64,000 bases of DNA from Denitrobaculum sp965232285 (GCA_965232285.1 CBDDPL010000004.1:1178001-1242000); one strand, 5' to 3'. Shown: positions 45,866-54,496, counted from the stretch's first letter. Made by a program: numbers and translations. Notes: generated from the sequence alone by a model not told the origin.

Positions 45866-46816
45866 ATGACATCCGAACGCGTCGCCGGGCAGCATGATTA
45901 CTTTCCCCGATTTGGCGGACTGAAGGCCTTTTACGAGGTGGCCTTGACCGGGAGCGCCGTCCAGGCGGCGGAGCGGCTGAAGGTCTCGGCCTCCTCAGTC
46001 AGCCATCAGGTCAAAGCGCTGGAGGCGGAGCTGGGCGTGCGCCTGATCGAGAACCGGCGGGGCAAGCTGGTGCCGACGGCGGATGGCGCGCTCTACTTCG
46101 AACAGATCAAGGGGCCGATGGCGGAGATCCTGCGGGCGACGGAGTCCGTCCGATCCATGCCGGGCCGCAAGCGGGTGTCGCTGACCCTGACGCCCTCCTT
46201 CGCGGTGGGCTGGCTCATGCCGCGGCTGATCGATCTGGACTGCGCCCAGCCGGACCTGGAGGTGAACCTGATTACCACCACGCGGGTGGTGGATCTGGCC
46301 AGGGAGAACGTGGATCTGGCGATCCGGCGGGGCGGTGGCCGCTGGGAGGACAGCCGCGGCGAGGGTTATCTGGCCGAACCGCTGCTGCGGGAGACCATCG
46401 TGCCGGTGGCTGCGCCCGGATTGCTGGAAGAACATGGGATTTCGAGGGAGCATACCGGCATCAGCCTGGAGGCAGCGGTCGAGGCGGCCTTCAAAACCAC
46501 CCGCGTGCTGGTGAACACCACGGTGGAGGGCGAGTGGGACGCCTGGTGCGCGGCGCGTGGGATCACGCCGCCGGATGCGCTCGGTCGCTATAACCTGGAG
46601 ACCTATGAACTGACCGTGCAGGCGGCCCGGGACGGGCTGGGGATCGCGCTGGGCCGCAAACCCCTGATCGATCCGTTGCTGACCTCGGGCGAACTGGTGC
46701 AGCCCTTTCTGTCACCGGATCGTGAAGAGGTCTCCTACTTCATCCTGCGCCGGGATGAACCGATGAAATCGGACGTAAAACGGCTCTATGACTGGCTTCT
46801 GGCGCAGGCTGGGTAA
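45866..46816 (+). CDS. LysR-family transcriptional regulator (GcvA-like)
   Basis: 316 residues: HTH in GLKAFYEVALTGSAVQAAERLKVS (about residues 18-60) and a LysR effector domain. ATG 45866 is chosen because upstream in-frame residues are not LysR-like. It reads into the CoA-transferase operon, and the 101 bp between contain two 19-bp operator-like repeats, so it probably controls that operon. Confidence 0.93.
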   Translation: MTSERVAGQHDYFPRFGGLKAFYEVALTGSAVQAAERLKVSASSVSHQVKALEAELGVRLIENRRGKLVPTADGALYFEQIKGPMAEILRATESVRSMPGRKRVSLTLTPSFAVGWLMPRLIDLDCAQPDLEVNLITTTRVVDLARENVDLAIRRGGGRWEDSRGEGYLAEPLLRETIVPVAAPGLLEEHGISREHTGISLEAAVEAAFKTTRVLVNTTVEGEWDAWCAARGITPPDALGRYNLETYELTVQAARDGLGIALGRKPLIDPLLTSGELVQPFLSPDREEVSYFILRRDEPMKSDVKRLYDWLLAQAG

Positions 46817-46824
46817 CATCAGGG

Positions 46825-46864
46825 GCTGAATTTTTTTCAGTTCTCGCTGAAATTTTTACAGTTC
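46825..46864. promoter_or_regulatory. Paired 19-bp operator repeats before the CoA-transferase gene
   Basis: GCTGAATTTTTTTCAGTTC (46825-46843) and GCTGAAATTTTTACAGTTC (46846-46864) match at 17 of 19 positions with a 21-bp period, two helical turns. Each has CTGAA/TTCAG-type inner symmetry, as LysR sites often do. They start 9 nt after the lysR stop. Confidence 0.55.
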
Positions 46865-46882
46865 GTGGTCGAAAAGTCCTGC

Positions 46883-46908
46883 CCTACCTTCGAAGTGATC
46901 AAGGTAGG
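46883..46908 (+). promoter_or_regulatory. Hairpin over the CoA-transferase ribosome binding site
   Basis: Perfect 8-bp stem CCTACCTT (46883-46890) and AAGGTAGG (46901-46908) with a 10-nt loop. The 3' arm covers part of the AGGAG Shine-Dalgarno (46906-46910), so folding would limit translation. Confidence 0.45.
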
Positions 46909-46917
46909 AGTTCGTAG

Positions 46918-48099
46918 ATGGCAGAGCAGGATCACCCCCAGCGCAGCGGCCCCCTGGCGGGCATTCGCGTCATTGACCTGACGACGGTGGTCTCCGGCCC
47001 CATGTGCACCATGATCCTGGCGGACCAGGGGGCGGACGTCATCAAGGTCGAGCGGGCGGACGGCGACTATACGCGCCAGCTCGCGACGCGCCGTGGCGGG
47101 CATTCGGCTTCCTATCTGAACAACAACCGCAACAAGCGCTCCATCGTGCTGGATCTTAAGAATCCGGGAGACATCGATTCCCTGAAGCAGTTGATCGCCG
47201 ATGCCGACGTCTTCATCCAGAATTTCCGTCCCGGCGTCGCCGATCGCCTGGGGCTCGGCTACGACGCCTTGAGCGCGTTGAACCCGCGGCTGGTCCATAT
47301 GTCGATCGCGGGTTTCGGCTTCGAGGGGCCACTGGCCAGCAAGCCGGTCTACGATCCCCTGATCCAGGCGCTGTCCGCGCTGACCACGGTTCAGGCCGGC
47401 TCCGACGAGGAACGGCCGCGGCTGGTGCGCACCATCCTGCCCGACAAGCTGACCGCCGTACAGGCGAGCCAGGCGGTTACCGCAGCGCTGCTGTCCCGCG
47501 CGCAGACGGGCCGGGGGCAGAAGGTGACGCTCTCCATGCTCGATACTGTGGCGGCCTTCCTTTGGGCCTCCGACATGAACGGGCACACCTTCGTCGGTGA
47601 CGAGATGGAGAAGGAGGAAAGCCAGTCCTTCCACGATCTGATCTACGACGTGAAGGGCGGCTATCTCAGCATCTCCATCATGCAGGACAAGCACTGGGAG
47701 GCCCTGGCCCATGCGACCGGGCGGCCCGATATCCTGGAGGACGAACGTTTCGCCACGGCCGAGCTGCGGGAGGTCAATCGCGTGGCGCGGCTGGAGCTGA
47801 CCCAGACCATCGTCCGGGAGGTCGATCGGGATAGACTGCTCGCGGATTTAGAGGCGGCGGGCGTGCCCTGTGCGCCGGTGCTCACGCGCCGGGAGATGCG
47901 CCAGCACCCGCAACTGCAGGCCAATGGAACCTTTGTCGAATATGACCACCCGAAAGCCGGCCGCCTGCGGCAGGCGCGCGGCGCGGCGGTCTTCCATGGT
48001 ACGCCGGCGGGCGAGGTCCGGCCCGCGCCAGAGCTTGGAGAACAGACCGAGGAGATCCTCGCTGCGCTCGCGTCCTCGAAACTGGCCAGCGCGTCATGA
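46918..48099 (+). CDS. CaiB/BaiF-family CoA-transferase (class III)
   Basis: 393 residues. N-terminal GIRVIDLTTVVSGPMCTMILADQGADVIKVE and the catalytic aspartate in KPVYDPLIQ are typical of class III CoA-transferases, which move CoA between carboxylic acids through an Asp-anhydride. It is first in a plus-strand unit with a GST (4-nt overlap), a GFA protein and a nitrilase-type enzyme, suggesting activation of an organic acid made from a nitrile or amide. The substrate pair is unknown. Confidence 0.94.
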   Translation: MAEQDHPQRSGPLAGIRVIDLTTVVSGPMCTMILADQGADVIKVERADGDYTRQLATRRGGHSASYLNNNRNKRSIVLDLKNPGDIDSLKQLIADADVFIQNFRPGVADRLGLGYDALSALNPRLVHMSIAGFGFEGPLASKPVYDPLIQALSALTTVQAGSDEERPRLVRTILPDKLTAVQASQAVTAALLSRAQTGRGQKVTLSMLDTVAAFLWASDMNGHTFVGDEMEKEESQSFHDLIYDVKGGYLSISIMQDKHWEALAHATGRPDILEDERFATAELREVNRVARLELTQTIVREVDRDRLLADLEAAGVPCAPVLTRREMRQHPQLQANGTFVEYDHPKAGRLRQARGAAVFHGTPAGEVRPAPELGEQTEEILAALASSKLASAS

Positions 48100-48818
48100 T
48101 CGACTTTTACTTCTCGCCGACGCCGAACGGCTGGAAGGTTGCGATCCTGCTGGCCGAGACCGGGCTGGCGCACCGGACCATCCACGTGCGCCTGACGGAA
48201 GGGGAGCAGTTGACACCGGCCTTCCGGGCGATCAATCCCAACGCCAAGATCCCGGCCATCGTGGACCACGATCCCGCGGACGCGGGCGAGGGCGCGTCGG
48301 TGAGCGTCTTCGAGAGCGGCGCGATCCTGCTGTACCTGGCGGAGAAGTCGGGCCGCTTCGGCCCCACCACCGCGCTGGAGCGGAAGGAATTCAACGAGTG
48401 GCTCTTCTGGCAGGCGGCCAACCAGGGGCCCATGGCCGGCCAGCTCAGCCACTTCGTGAACTATGCGCCGGAAGGACAGAGCTACGCTCACGAGCGCTAC
48501 AAGGGCGAGTTCGAGCGCAGTCTGGCCGTGCTCGACAGCCGGCTGGAGGGCCGGGACTATATCTTTCGGGACTACTCGATCGCCGACATGATGATTTTCC
48601 CCTGGGCCTTCATCGCCAAACCCCTGGGCGTCTGGCTCGGCGACTTTCCAAACGTGGCGGCCTGGCGTCAGCGGATCAAGAGCCGGCCGGCCGTGCAGCA
48701 GGCGATCAATCTCTACAAGGATCAGCAATTCTCAAAAACGGCCTCGGCTGAACAGAACGCAGTGCTTTTCAATCAATCTGCGCGCCATCTCATGTCCGAA
48801 ACCGGCATGAGGAAATAA
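48096..48818 (+). CDS. Glutathione S-transferase family protein (YghU/Ure2p-like)
   Basis: 240 residues with thioredoxin-like N-terminus (IDFYFSPTPNGWKVAILLAETGL) and helical C-terminus (DYSIADMMIFPW). NGWK and the FRAINPNAKIPAIVD segment resemble the nu-class YghU/Ure2p group, many of which reduce disulfides or peroxides. Overlaps the CoA-transferase gene by 4 nt, so the two are co-translated. Confidence 0.94.
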   Translation: MIDFYFSPTPNGWKVAILLAETGLAHRTIHVRLTEGEQLTPAFRAINPNAKIPAIVDHDPADAGEGASVSVFESGAILLYLAEKSGRFGPTTALERKEFNEWLFWQAANQGPMAGQLSHFVNYAPEGQSYAHERYKGEFERSLAVLDSRLEGRDYIFRDYSIADMMIFPWAFIAKPLGVWLGDFPNVAAWRQRIKSRPAVQQAINLYKDQQFSKTASAEQNAVLFNQSARHLMSETGMRK

Positions 48819-48846
48819 GAAACCAAAGATGATCAGGAGGTAACCC

Positions 48847-49260
48847 ATGCCGAAAATTCAAGGAAGCTGCCTGTGCGGTGCCGTCAAATATGCCTCGAGC
48901 GCGGAGGAACCCGCCATGATGGTGGTCTGCCACTGCAAGGATTGCCAGAAGCAGAGCGGGACGGCCTATTCGACCAACGTGCTGGTGCCCACGGCCTCCA
49001 TCACCTTCGAGGGTGAGACGCGCGAGCAGTACGTGGTGAACGGCTACTCGGGCAAGCGGGTCACCCGGAATTTCTGCCGGAAATGCGGCTCGCCGCTCTC
49101 CACCGAACTGGAGGCCTTCGACAACCTGGCCGCGGTCAAGGCCGGAACCCTGGACGACAGCTCCTGGGTCAAGCCGACCGTTCAGATCTGGTGTGACGAC
49201 TCGCAGCCCTGGGCGCCGCTTGACGATTCTCTCGACCAGGCACCGAAGAATCCGGGATAA
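48847..49260 (+). CDS. GFA-family zinc protein
   Basis: 137 residues with zinc-cysteine motifs GSCLCGAVKY, CHCKDCQKQSG and FCRKCGSP. AGGAGG lies 6 nt before the ATG. It is in the same direction as the GST upstream (28-nt gap). Family members are often placed with glutathione enzymes, but activity on S-hydroxymethylglutathione is proven only for some. Confidence 0.93.
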   Translation: MPKIQGSCLCGAVKYASSAEEPAMMVVCHCKDCQKQSGTAYSTNVLVPTASITFEGETREQYVVNGYSGKRVTRNFCRKCGSPLSTELEAFDNLAAVKAGTLDDSSWVKPTVQIWCDDSQPWAPLDDSLDQAPKNPG

Positions 49261-49279
49261 GCTGGTTCCCAGTGGTTTG

Positions 49280-49308
49280 ACCCGGCCCCACTTAAGCGAG
49301 GGCCGGGT
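49280..49308 (+). terminator. Strong hairpin between GFA and nitrilase genes
   Basis: Perfect 9-bp GC stem ACCCGGCCC/GGGCCGGGT with an 11-nt loop, 19 nt after the GFA stop. No T-run follows, so it could be a factor-dependent terminator, attenuator or stability element. Confidence 0.4.
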
Positions 49309-49336
49309 GATAGGTGGGTGAACAAAGGAACGAGAC

Positions 49337-50245
49337 TTGAAGATCGCGGCTGTACAGGCGGCGCCGGTGTTTCTCGACCCGGGCGCAACGACGGACAAAC
49401 TCCTCGGTCTGCTGCGCGAGGCAGCGTCGAAGGGGGCCGAACTGGTCGCCTTTCCCGAGGTCTTTATCTCCGGCTATCCCATCTGGCTGCGCGCGCCCGC
49501 GGTGGCCCACAACGACGAACTGCTGAAGATCGGCCATGTCGCATACCTGAAATCGGCGGTTACAACTGACGGTCCCGAGGTCGCGGCGATCGCTCAGGAG
49601 GCGACGCGGCTCGGCGTCGCGGTCTACTTCGGCATGGTGGAACGGGTCGGCTCCGGCGGCTCGGTCTATGCCTCGCTGGTCACCCTCCATCCGGACAAGG
49701 GGGTGGTCAACGTGCACCGCAAGCTGAAACCCACCTTTCACGAACGCCTGATCTGGTCCGACGGTGACGGGCAGGGGCTGCAGGTGCATCCCTGGAATGA
49801 AGTCCAGATCGGCGGGCTGAACTGCTACGAAAACTGGCAACCCCTGGCGCGTCAGGCCCTCTATCAGCAGGGCGAGCAGTTACACATCGCTGTCTGGCCG
49901 GGTGATCTGGAGGTTACGCAAAACATCACCCAGTTCGTCGCCATGGAGGGCCGGATCTATGTCGCCTCGGTCTCCGGCCTGCTGCGCAGCAGCGACATTC
50001 CGGCATCCTTTCCGCTACGCAAATACGTCACCGAGGGCCGCGACGTGATCAACGACGGCGGCTCCATGATCGCCGGCCCTGACGGCGCCCTCATCGCCGG
50101 CCCGGAGGTGGGAGAGGAGACGATCCTCTACGCGGAGATCGACCTCGAGCGCGTCCTGGCGGCGCATCTGAAACTGGACCCGGCCGGCCACTACAGCCGG
50201 CGCGACATCCTGAGCCTCAATCACAACAAGGCGCGGTTGGATTGA
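49337..50245 (+). CDS. Nitrilase-family carbon-nitrogen hydrolase
   Basis: 302 residues. Triad residues: E41 in AFPEVFISGYP, Lys in VHRKLKPTFHERL and Cys in LNCYENWQPL. The C-Y-E-N-W sequence after the cysteine is typical of true nitrilases and aliphatic nitrilases, unlike the small amidase at 10706. It starts with TTG, with AAGGAA 6-8 nt upstream. Likely converts a nitrile to its acid, which could then be the substrate of the CoA-transferase in the same unit. Confidence 0.93.
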   Translation: MKIAAVQAAPVFLDPGATTDKLLGLLREAASKGAELVAFPEVFISGYPIWLRAPAVAHNDELLKIGHVAYLKSAVTTDGPEVAAIAQEATRLGVAVYFGMVERVGSGGSVYASLVTLHPDKGVVNVHRKLKPTFHERLIWSDGDGQGLQVHPWNEVQIGGLNCYENWQPLARQALYQQGEQLHIAVWPGDLEVTQNITQFVAMEGRIYVASVSGLLRSSDIPASFPLRKYVTEGRDVINDGGSMIAGPDGALIAGPEVGEETILYAEIDLERVLAAHLKLDPAGHYSRRDILSLNHNKARLD

Positions 50246-50275
50246 GAACTGTCGAGGCCTTGGATTACTGCTGCG

Positions 50276-51271
50276 TCAGCCAAAGACCGCAAGAGTCGTA
50301 ACCGCGCTCACCGCGGCCAGCAGGCCGGCCAGGATATAGAGACTGAGCGCTTGGCCGATATCTTCGCTGTTCAGCTTGCTGCGCCCGTTACCCATCCAGT
50401 GATCCTCTACGACCTTACTTCCGTAACGGCGCGGGCCGGCCAGGGCGAAGTCCAGGGCGCCGGCGACCGCGGCCTCCTGCCAGCCGGCGTTGGGGGAATT
50501 ATGTTTGCCGGCGTCGCGCAGCATGATCCGCCAGGCCCTACGGGGATCGGCGGCGGGGTGCAGGGCGGCGGCCAGGACGAAGAAGAGGCCCGCGAGGCGC
50601 GCCGGAATCAAATTGGCGAGGTCATCCAGGCGCGCGGCGAATTTGCCGAAGGCCTCGAAGCGGTCGTTTCTGTGACCGATCATGGAATCCAGCGTATTGA
50701 TCGCCTTGTAGGCGCAGAGGCCGGGCAGGCCGAAGAGGCAGTACCAGAAGAGCGGGGCGACCACGCCGTCGGAGAAGTTCTCCGCAAGGCTCTCCATGGC
50801 GGCCCGGGCGACCCCGGCCTCGTCCAGACTTTCCGGGTCGCGGCCGACGATCTTGCTGACCGCCCAGCGGCCGTCGGCGAGGCTGCGCCGCAGGAAACCG
50901 GCGACCCGCTTGACCTCGTCGTAAAGGCCCCGGAAGGCCAAAAGACTGCTGACCGCCAGCACCTCCAGAACCCAGCCTGCGGGGAGCCAATCCGACAGCA
51001 GGGTGATAATGGTGCCAGCCAGGGCCGAGAGCGCGATGATCCCAAGGCTCAGCAGCATCCCCTGCCAGATCTTCCAGCCGCGCGAGAGCTGCGGGCGGTT
51101 CAGGGCCCTTTCCCAGCGATCGATCAGGCGTCCGATGATCACGACAGGGTGCGGGACGGCGCGATAGAGCCATCTTGGGTCGCCCAGCGCAGAGTCCAGG
51201 GCCAGGGCAAAGAGCAATATCTGGGCAAGGAACAGTCCCGCCGCGGGATCGGGATAGAGATCGGTCAACAT
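50276..51271 (-). CDS. cobD: Adenosylcobinamide-phosphate synthase (CobD/CbiB)
   Basis: 331 residues, inner-membrane protein with about five hydrophobic segments. LDSALGDPRWLYRAVPHPVVIIGRLI at the N-terminus and AMESLAENFSDGVVAPLFWY are hallmark stretches. It attaches aminopropanol to adenosylcobyric acid. The gene points away from the other cob genes, with a 217-bp divergent promoter region to cbiX. Confidence 0.96.
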   Translation of the reverse strand: MLTDLYPDPAAGLFLAQILLFALALDSALGDPRWLYRAVPHPVVIIGRLIDRWERALNRPQLSRGWKIWQGMLLSLGIIALSALAGTIITLLSDWLPAGWVLEVLAVSSLLAFRGLYDEVKRVAGFLRRSLADGRWAVSKIVGRDPESLDEAGVARAAMESLAENFSDGVVAPLFWYCLFGLPGLCAYKAINTLDSMIGHRNDRFEAFGKFAARLDDLANLIPARLAGLFFVLAAALHPAADPRRAWRIMLRDAGKHNSPNAGWQEAAVAGALDFALAGPRRYGSKVVEDHWMGNGRSKLNSEDIGQALSLYILAGLLAAVSAVTTLAVFG

Positions 51272-51420
51272 GGCCGGAGAATGAGGTCGGGCAAGCCCGG
51301 GGTCAATCTCTTAGCTGAACGGGGGCAATCTCTTCTCCCTCGGGGTGCGGGCGCGGTTCAAAAAGCGGCGCGGAGGGCGAACAATCCCTTGGACTGCGGG
51401 GGCTTCGCGCCGTAATCTGC

Positions 51421-51457
51421 CCGCCGAATTTTGTTACCGCAGATAGCGGTACGGCGG
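51421..51457 (+). promoter_or_regulatory. Nested hairpin in the cbiX leader
   Basis: Outer stem CCGCCG (51421-51426) with CGGCGG (51452-51457) encloses an inner stem TACCGC (51435-51440) with GCGGTA (51446-51451), loop AGATA. It ends 31 nt before the cbiX start. It lacks the conserved B12-box of cobalamin riboswitches, so any role in B12 control is unproven. Confidence 0.45.
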
Positions 51458-51488
51458 CTGGGTGGGCCGGCGAGAGAAGGAAAAGGAT

Positions 51489-52565
51489 ATGACAAAAGTC
51501 GGGGTGATGGTCTGCGGCCACGGCAGCCGGGACGAAGGTGCGGTGCGGGAGTTCGAGTCGGTGGCGCGCGGGATCCGGGAGCGCCTGCCGCAGTACGATG
51601 TGGACAGCGGCTTTCTGGAGTTCGCCACGCCGATCATCCGCGATGGCCTGGACCGTCTGCGGGAGAAGAAGAACGATCTGGTTCTGGCAGTGCCGGGCAT
51701 GCTCTTCGCCGCCGGGCACGCCAAGAACGACATTCCCTCGGTGCTCAACACCTATGAAGCGCAGCATCCGGAGATGGAGATCCGCTATGGCCGGGAGCTG
51801 GGGATCGACCCGAAGCTGATCCGGGCGGCCTCGGCGCGGATTGAGGAGGCGCTGGAGAAAGCCGGCGGCGATGTGCCGATCGAAGAGACCCTGCTGATGG
51901 TGGTGGGGCGCGGCGCCTCGGACCCGGACGCCAACTCCAATGTCGCCAAGGTCATGCGCATGCTCTGGGAAGGCTTCGGCTTCGGCTGGGGCGAGACCTG
52001 TTATTCCGGTGTGACCTTCCCGCTGGTGGCGCCGGGCCTCGAGCATGCCGCGCGGCTGGGTTACAAGCGGATCATCGTCTTTCCCTACTTCCTCTTCACC
52101 GGCATCCTGGTGAAGCGGATCTACGACTACACGGACCAGGTGGCGGCGTGCCACCCGGAGATCGAGTTCATCAAGGCCTCCTACCTTTCGGATCATCCGG
52201 AGGTCCTGGACGCCTTCGCCGAGCGGGTCAACGAGATCCTGGAAGGCGAGAACCTGATGAACTGCAAGCTCTGCAAATACCGGGAGCAGATCCTGGGCTT
52301 CGATGCCGAGGTGGGCCTGCCGCAGGAAAGCCACCACCACCATGTGGAGGGGATCGGGACCGGAACCGCGGGCCATGATCGTAGTTACGATCATGGGCAT
52401 GATCACGGCAACGGTCACGACCACGATCATCACCACGGCCACAGTCATGAGCATGGCCACGGGCATGATCATGGGCACGGGCACGATCATGGGCATCACC
52501 ATCATCCCTATCCCCATGCGGATCACCCCCTGGGGCCGAAAAGCATGAAGAAGGCGGTCGGCTGA
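51489..52565 (+). CDS. cbiX: Sirohydrochlorin cobaltochelatase, long CbiX type with Fe-S and His-rich tail
   Basis: 358 residues. Two chelatase half-domains (VMVCGHGSRDEGAVREF near residue 6; VVGRGASDPDANSN near 140) insert cobalt into sirohydrochlorin. The C-terminus has MNCKLC (M-x-C-x-x-C), the motif that binds a [4Fe-4S] cluster in Bacillus megaterium CbiX. It ends with about 60 residues very rich in histidine, alternating with Gly/Asp, a likely cobalt store. AAGGA precedes ATG 51489. First gene of the plus-strand cob operon. Confidence 0.96.
   Translation: MTKVGVMVCGHGSRDEGAVREFESVARGIRERLPQYDVDSGFLEFATPIIRDGLDRLREKKNDLVLAVPGMLFAAGHAKNDIPSVLNTYEAQHPEMEIRYGRELGIDPKLIRAASARIEEALEKAGGDVPIEETLLMVVGRGASDPDANSNVAKVMRMLWEGFGFGWGETCYSGVTFPLVAPGLEHAARLGYKRIIVFPYFLFTGILVKRIYDYTDQVAACHPEIEFIKASYLSDHPEVLDAFAERVNEILEGENLMNCKLCKYREQILGFDAEVGLPQESHHHHVEGIGTGTAGHDRSYDHGHDHGNGHDHDHHHGHSHEHGHGHDHGHGHDHGHHHHPYPHADHPLGPKSMKKAVG
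52377..52532 (+). repeat. Histidine-codon repeat inside cbiX
   Basis: Imperfect short repeats of CAT/CAC codons mixed with GGN and GAY, encoding the metal-binding tail. The repeated phrase GGGCATGATCATGGGCACGG recurs with variation, giving a likely slippage-prone tract. Confidence 0.7.
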
Positions 52566-52643
52566 GTTCAGGCGCCGCCACAGCTTTGTGCGGTGCAGGC
52601 GTTGCAAGGCCTGACCGCGCGCTGTCCAGGTAAGACGAAAAAG

Positions 52644-53291
52644 ATGCCAGGTTACGACTACATCCGGGATCCGCAGGAGATCTATCGGCAGTCCTTCGCG
52701 ACGGTCCGCGCGGAGGCGGACTTCTCTGCGATGGACGAGGCCATGGCGACGGTCGCCGAGCGGCTGATCCACGCTTGCGGCATGCCGGATATCCTGGAGG
52801 ATCTGGCCTGGACACCGGAGGCGGCGGCGGCCGGTTGCGCGGCCCTGGCGGCCGGTGCGCCGATCCTGGCCGATTGCCGGATGGTGCTGGAGGGCGTGAT
52901 CCGCGCCCGTCTGCCAAACGACAATGCGGTTATCTGCACATTGAATGATGACGAGACCCGGCCTCTGGCGGGCCGGCTCGAAACCACACGCTCCGCTGCT
53001 GCTGTCGAGCTCTGGCGGGAGCAGCTCGCTGGCGCCGTGGTGGCGGTCGGCAACGCGCCGACGGCGCTGTTCCATCTGCTCGAGCTGCTTGAGAAGGGCG
53101 CGCCGAAACCCGCTGTAATCCTTGGCTTTCCCGTCGGCTTCGTCGGCGCGGCGGAATCGAAGGAGGCGCTGATCGAAGCGCGGCTGGATGTGCCCTACAT
53201 CACCCTGCGCGGGCGGCGCGGCGGCAGCGCGATCGCTGCGGCCGGTGTCAATGCCCTGGCCGGTCTCGCCCGGAAAGAGACGGCGGCATGA
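52644..53291 (+). CDS. cobH: Precorrin-8X methylmutase (CobH/CbiC)
   Basis: 215 residues. YIRDPQEIYRQSFATVRAEA and the RLIHACG segment with its catalytic histidine are typical, as is VVAVGNAPTALFHLLEL. It moves the methyl group from C11 to C12 to give (cobalt-)cobyrinic/hydrogenobyrinic acid. ATG 52644 is used, matching the family start. It overlaps cobL by 4 nt. Confidence 0.96.
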   Translation: MPGYDYIRDPQEIYRQSFATVRAEADFSAMDEAMATVAERLIHACGMPDILEDLAWTPEAAAAGCAALAAGAPILADCRMVLEGVIRARLPNDNAVICTLNDDETRPLAGRLETTRSAAAVELWREQLAGAVVAVGNAPTALFHLLELLEKGAPKPAVILGFPVGFVGAAESKEALIEARLDVPYITLRGRRGGSAIAAAGVNALAGLARKETAA

Positions 53292-54496
53292 CCCGCTGGC
53301 TCTCGGTCATCGGTCTCGGGGAAGAGGGGCTGGAGGGGCTCAGTCCGCTGGCGCGCCAGACCTTCGAGGCCGCCGAGGTGCTGGTCGGCGGTGCGCGGCA
53401 TCTGGCCCTGCTGCCGGAGGATGGCCGCGAGCGTTTGGCCTGGCCCAGCCCCATGATGGATCTGTTGCCGGAAATCGAAGCCCGTAAGGAGCGGAAGGTC
53501 TGCGTGCTGGCCACCGGCGATCCCTTCTGCTTCGGGGTTGGCACAGCCTTGACGAAGCGCTTCGGCCATGAGGCCATGCATGTCATTCCGGGAACCTCGG
53601 CGTTCAGTCTGGCGGCCGCCCGTCTGGGTTGGAGCCTGGACCGGGTTGAAACACTGTCGCTGCACGGGCGGCCACTGTCGCTGCTGGAGAGTTTCATTCA
53701 TCCCGCTGTTCGCTTGCTGGCCTTGAGCGAAAACGCGTCTACTGCCGCGAGCGTCGCCGAGATGCTGCGTGCGCGCGGCTTCGGCGACAGCCGGATCACG
53801 GTGCTGGAACATATGGGCGGGCCGCAGGAGCGGATCGTAACGGGGCTTGCCAGCGAAGACTGGCAGGACCGGGATCTCGCCGACTTCAACAGCCTCGCCA
53901 TCGAATGCCTTGCCGGTCCGGGCGCGGTCCTGCGGCCGCGCGCGCCTGGGCTGCCCGACGAGGCGTTCCGTCATGATGGCCAGATGACCAAGCGCGAGGT
54001 GCGGGCGGCGACGCTTTCGGCGCTGATGCCGATGCCCGGACAGTTGCTCTGGGACGTCGGGGCGGGCTGTGGCTCGGTCTCCGTTGAGTGGATGCGCGCC
54101 GAGCGCCATGCCCGCGCCATCGCCGTCGAGCGGCACGAAGCGCGGCTTGAGATGATCGCGGAGAACGCGCAGGCGCTGGGCACGCCCGGTCTGAAGATCG
54201 TCGCGGGGGAGGCGCCAGCAGTGCTGGAAGGCCTCGAAGCGCCGGACGCGGTCTTCATCGGCGGCGGCGCGACGAGCGACGGCCTGATCGATCTCTGTTG
54301 GAACGCCCTCAAGCCCGGCGGGCGCCTGGTCGCCAACGCGGTGACCCTGGAAAGCGAGCAGATCCTTGTGAACCGACATGCCGAGCTTGGCGGCGAGCTT
54401 TGCCGGATCGCGGTTTCCCGCGCCGCGCCGGTCGGTCCCTATCACGGCTGGCGTCCCCTGATGCCGGTCACGCAGTATTCGGTTGTAAAGACATGA
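53288..54496 (+). CDS. cobL: Precorrin-6Y C5,15-methyltransferase, decarboxylating (CobL = CbiE-CbiT fusion)
   Basis: 402 residues. The N-terminal half (1-200) is a CbiE-like tetrapyrrole methylase (LSVIGLGEEGLEGL; ATGDPFCFG). The C-terminal half (about 225-400) is CbiT-like with SAM-binding LLWDVGAGCGSVSVEW. It methylates C5 and C15 and decarboxylates the acetate side chain. Coupled by 4-nt overlaps to cobH and cobI. Confidence 0.96.
   Translation: MTRWLSVIGLGEEGLEGLSPLARQTFEAAEVLVGGARHLALLPEDGRERLAWPSPMMDLLPEIEARKERKVCVLATGDPFCFGVGTALTKRFGHEAMHVIPGTSAFSLAAARLGWSLDRVETLSLHGRPLSLLESFIHPAVRLLALSENASTAASVAEMLRARGFGDSRITVLEHMGGPQERIVTGLASEDWQDRDLADFNSLAIECLAGPGAVLRPRAPGLPDEAFRHDGQMTKREVRAATLSALMPMPGQLLWDVGAGCGSVSVEWMRAERHARAIAVERHEARLEMIAENAQALGTPGLKIVAGEAPAVLEGLEAPDAVFIGGGATSDGLIDLCWNALKPGGRLVANAVTLESEQILVNRHAELGGELCRIAVSRAAPVGPYHGWRPLMPVTQYSVVKT

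Noticed and set aside
51272..51488. Possible cobalamin riboswitch before cbiX
   Set aside because: The stems at 51421-51457 are real but no B12-box or conserved receptor sequence is recognisable; reported only as a structured leader.
52377..52532. Short repeats resembling a CRISPR-like or satellite array
   Set aside because: They are His/Gly/Asp codon repeats in frame with cbiX, with no spacers.
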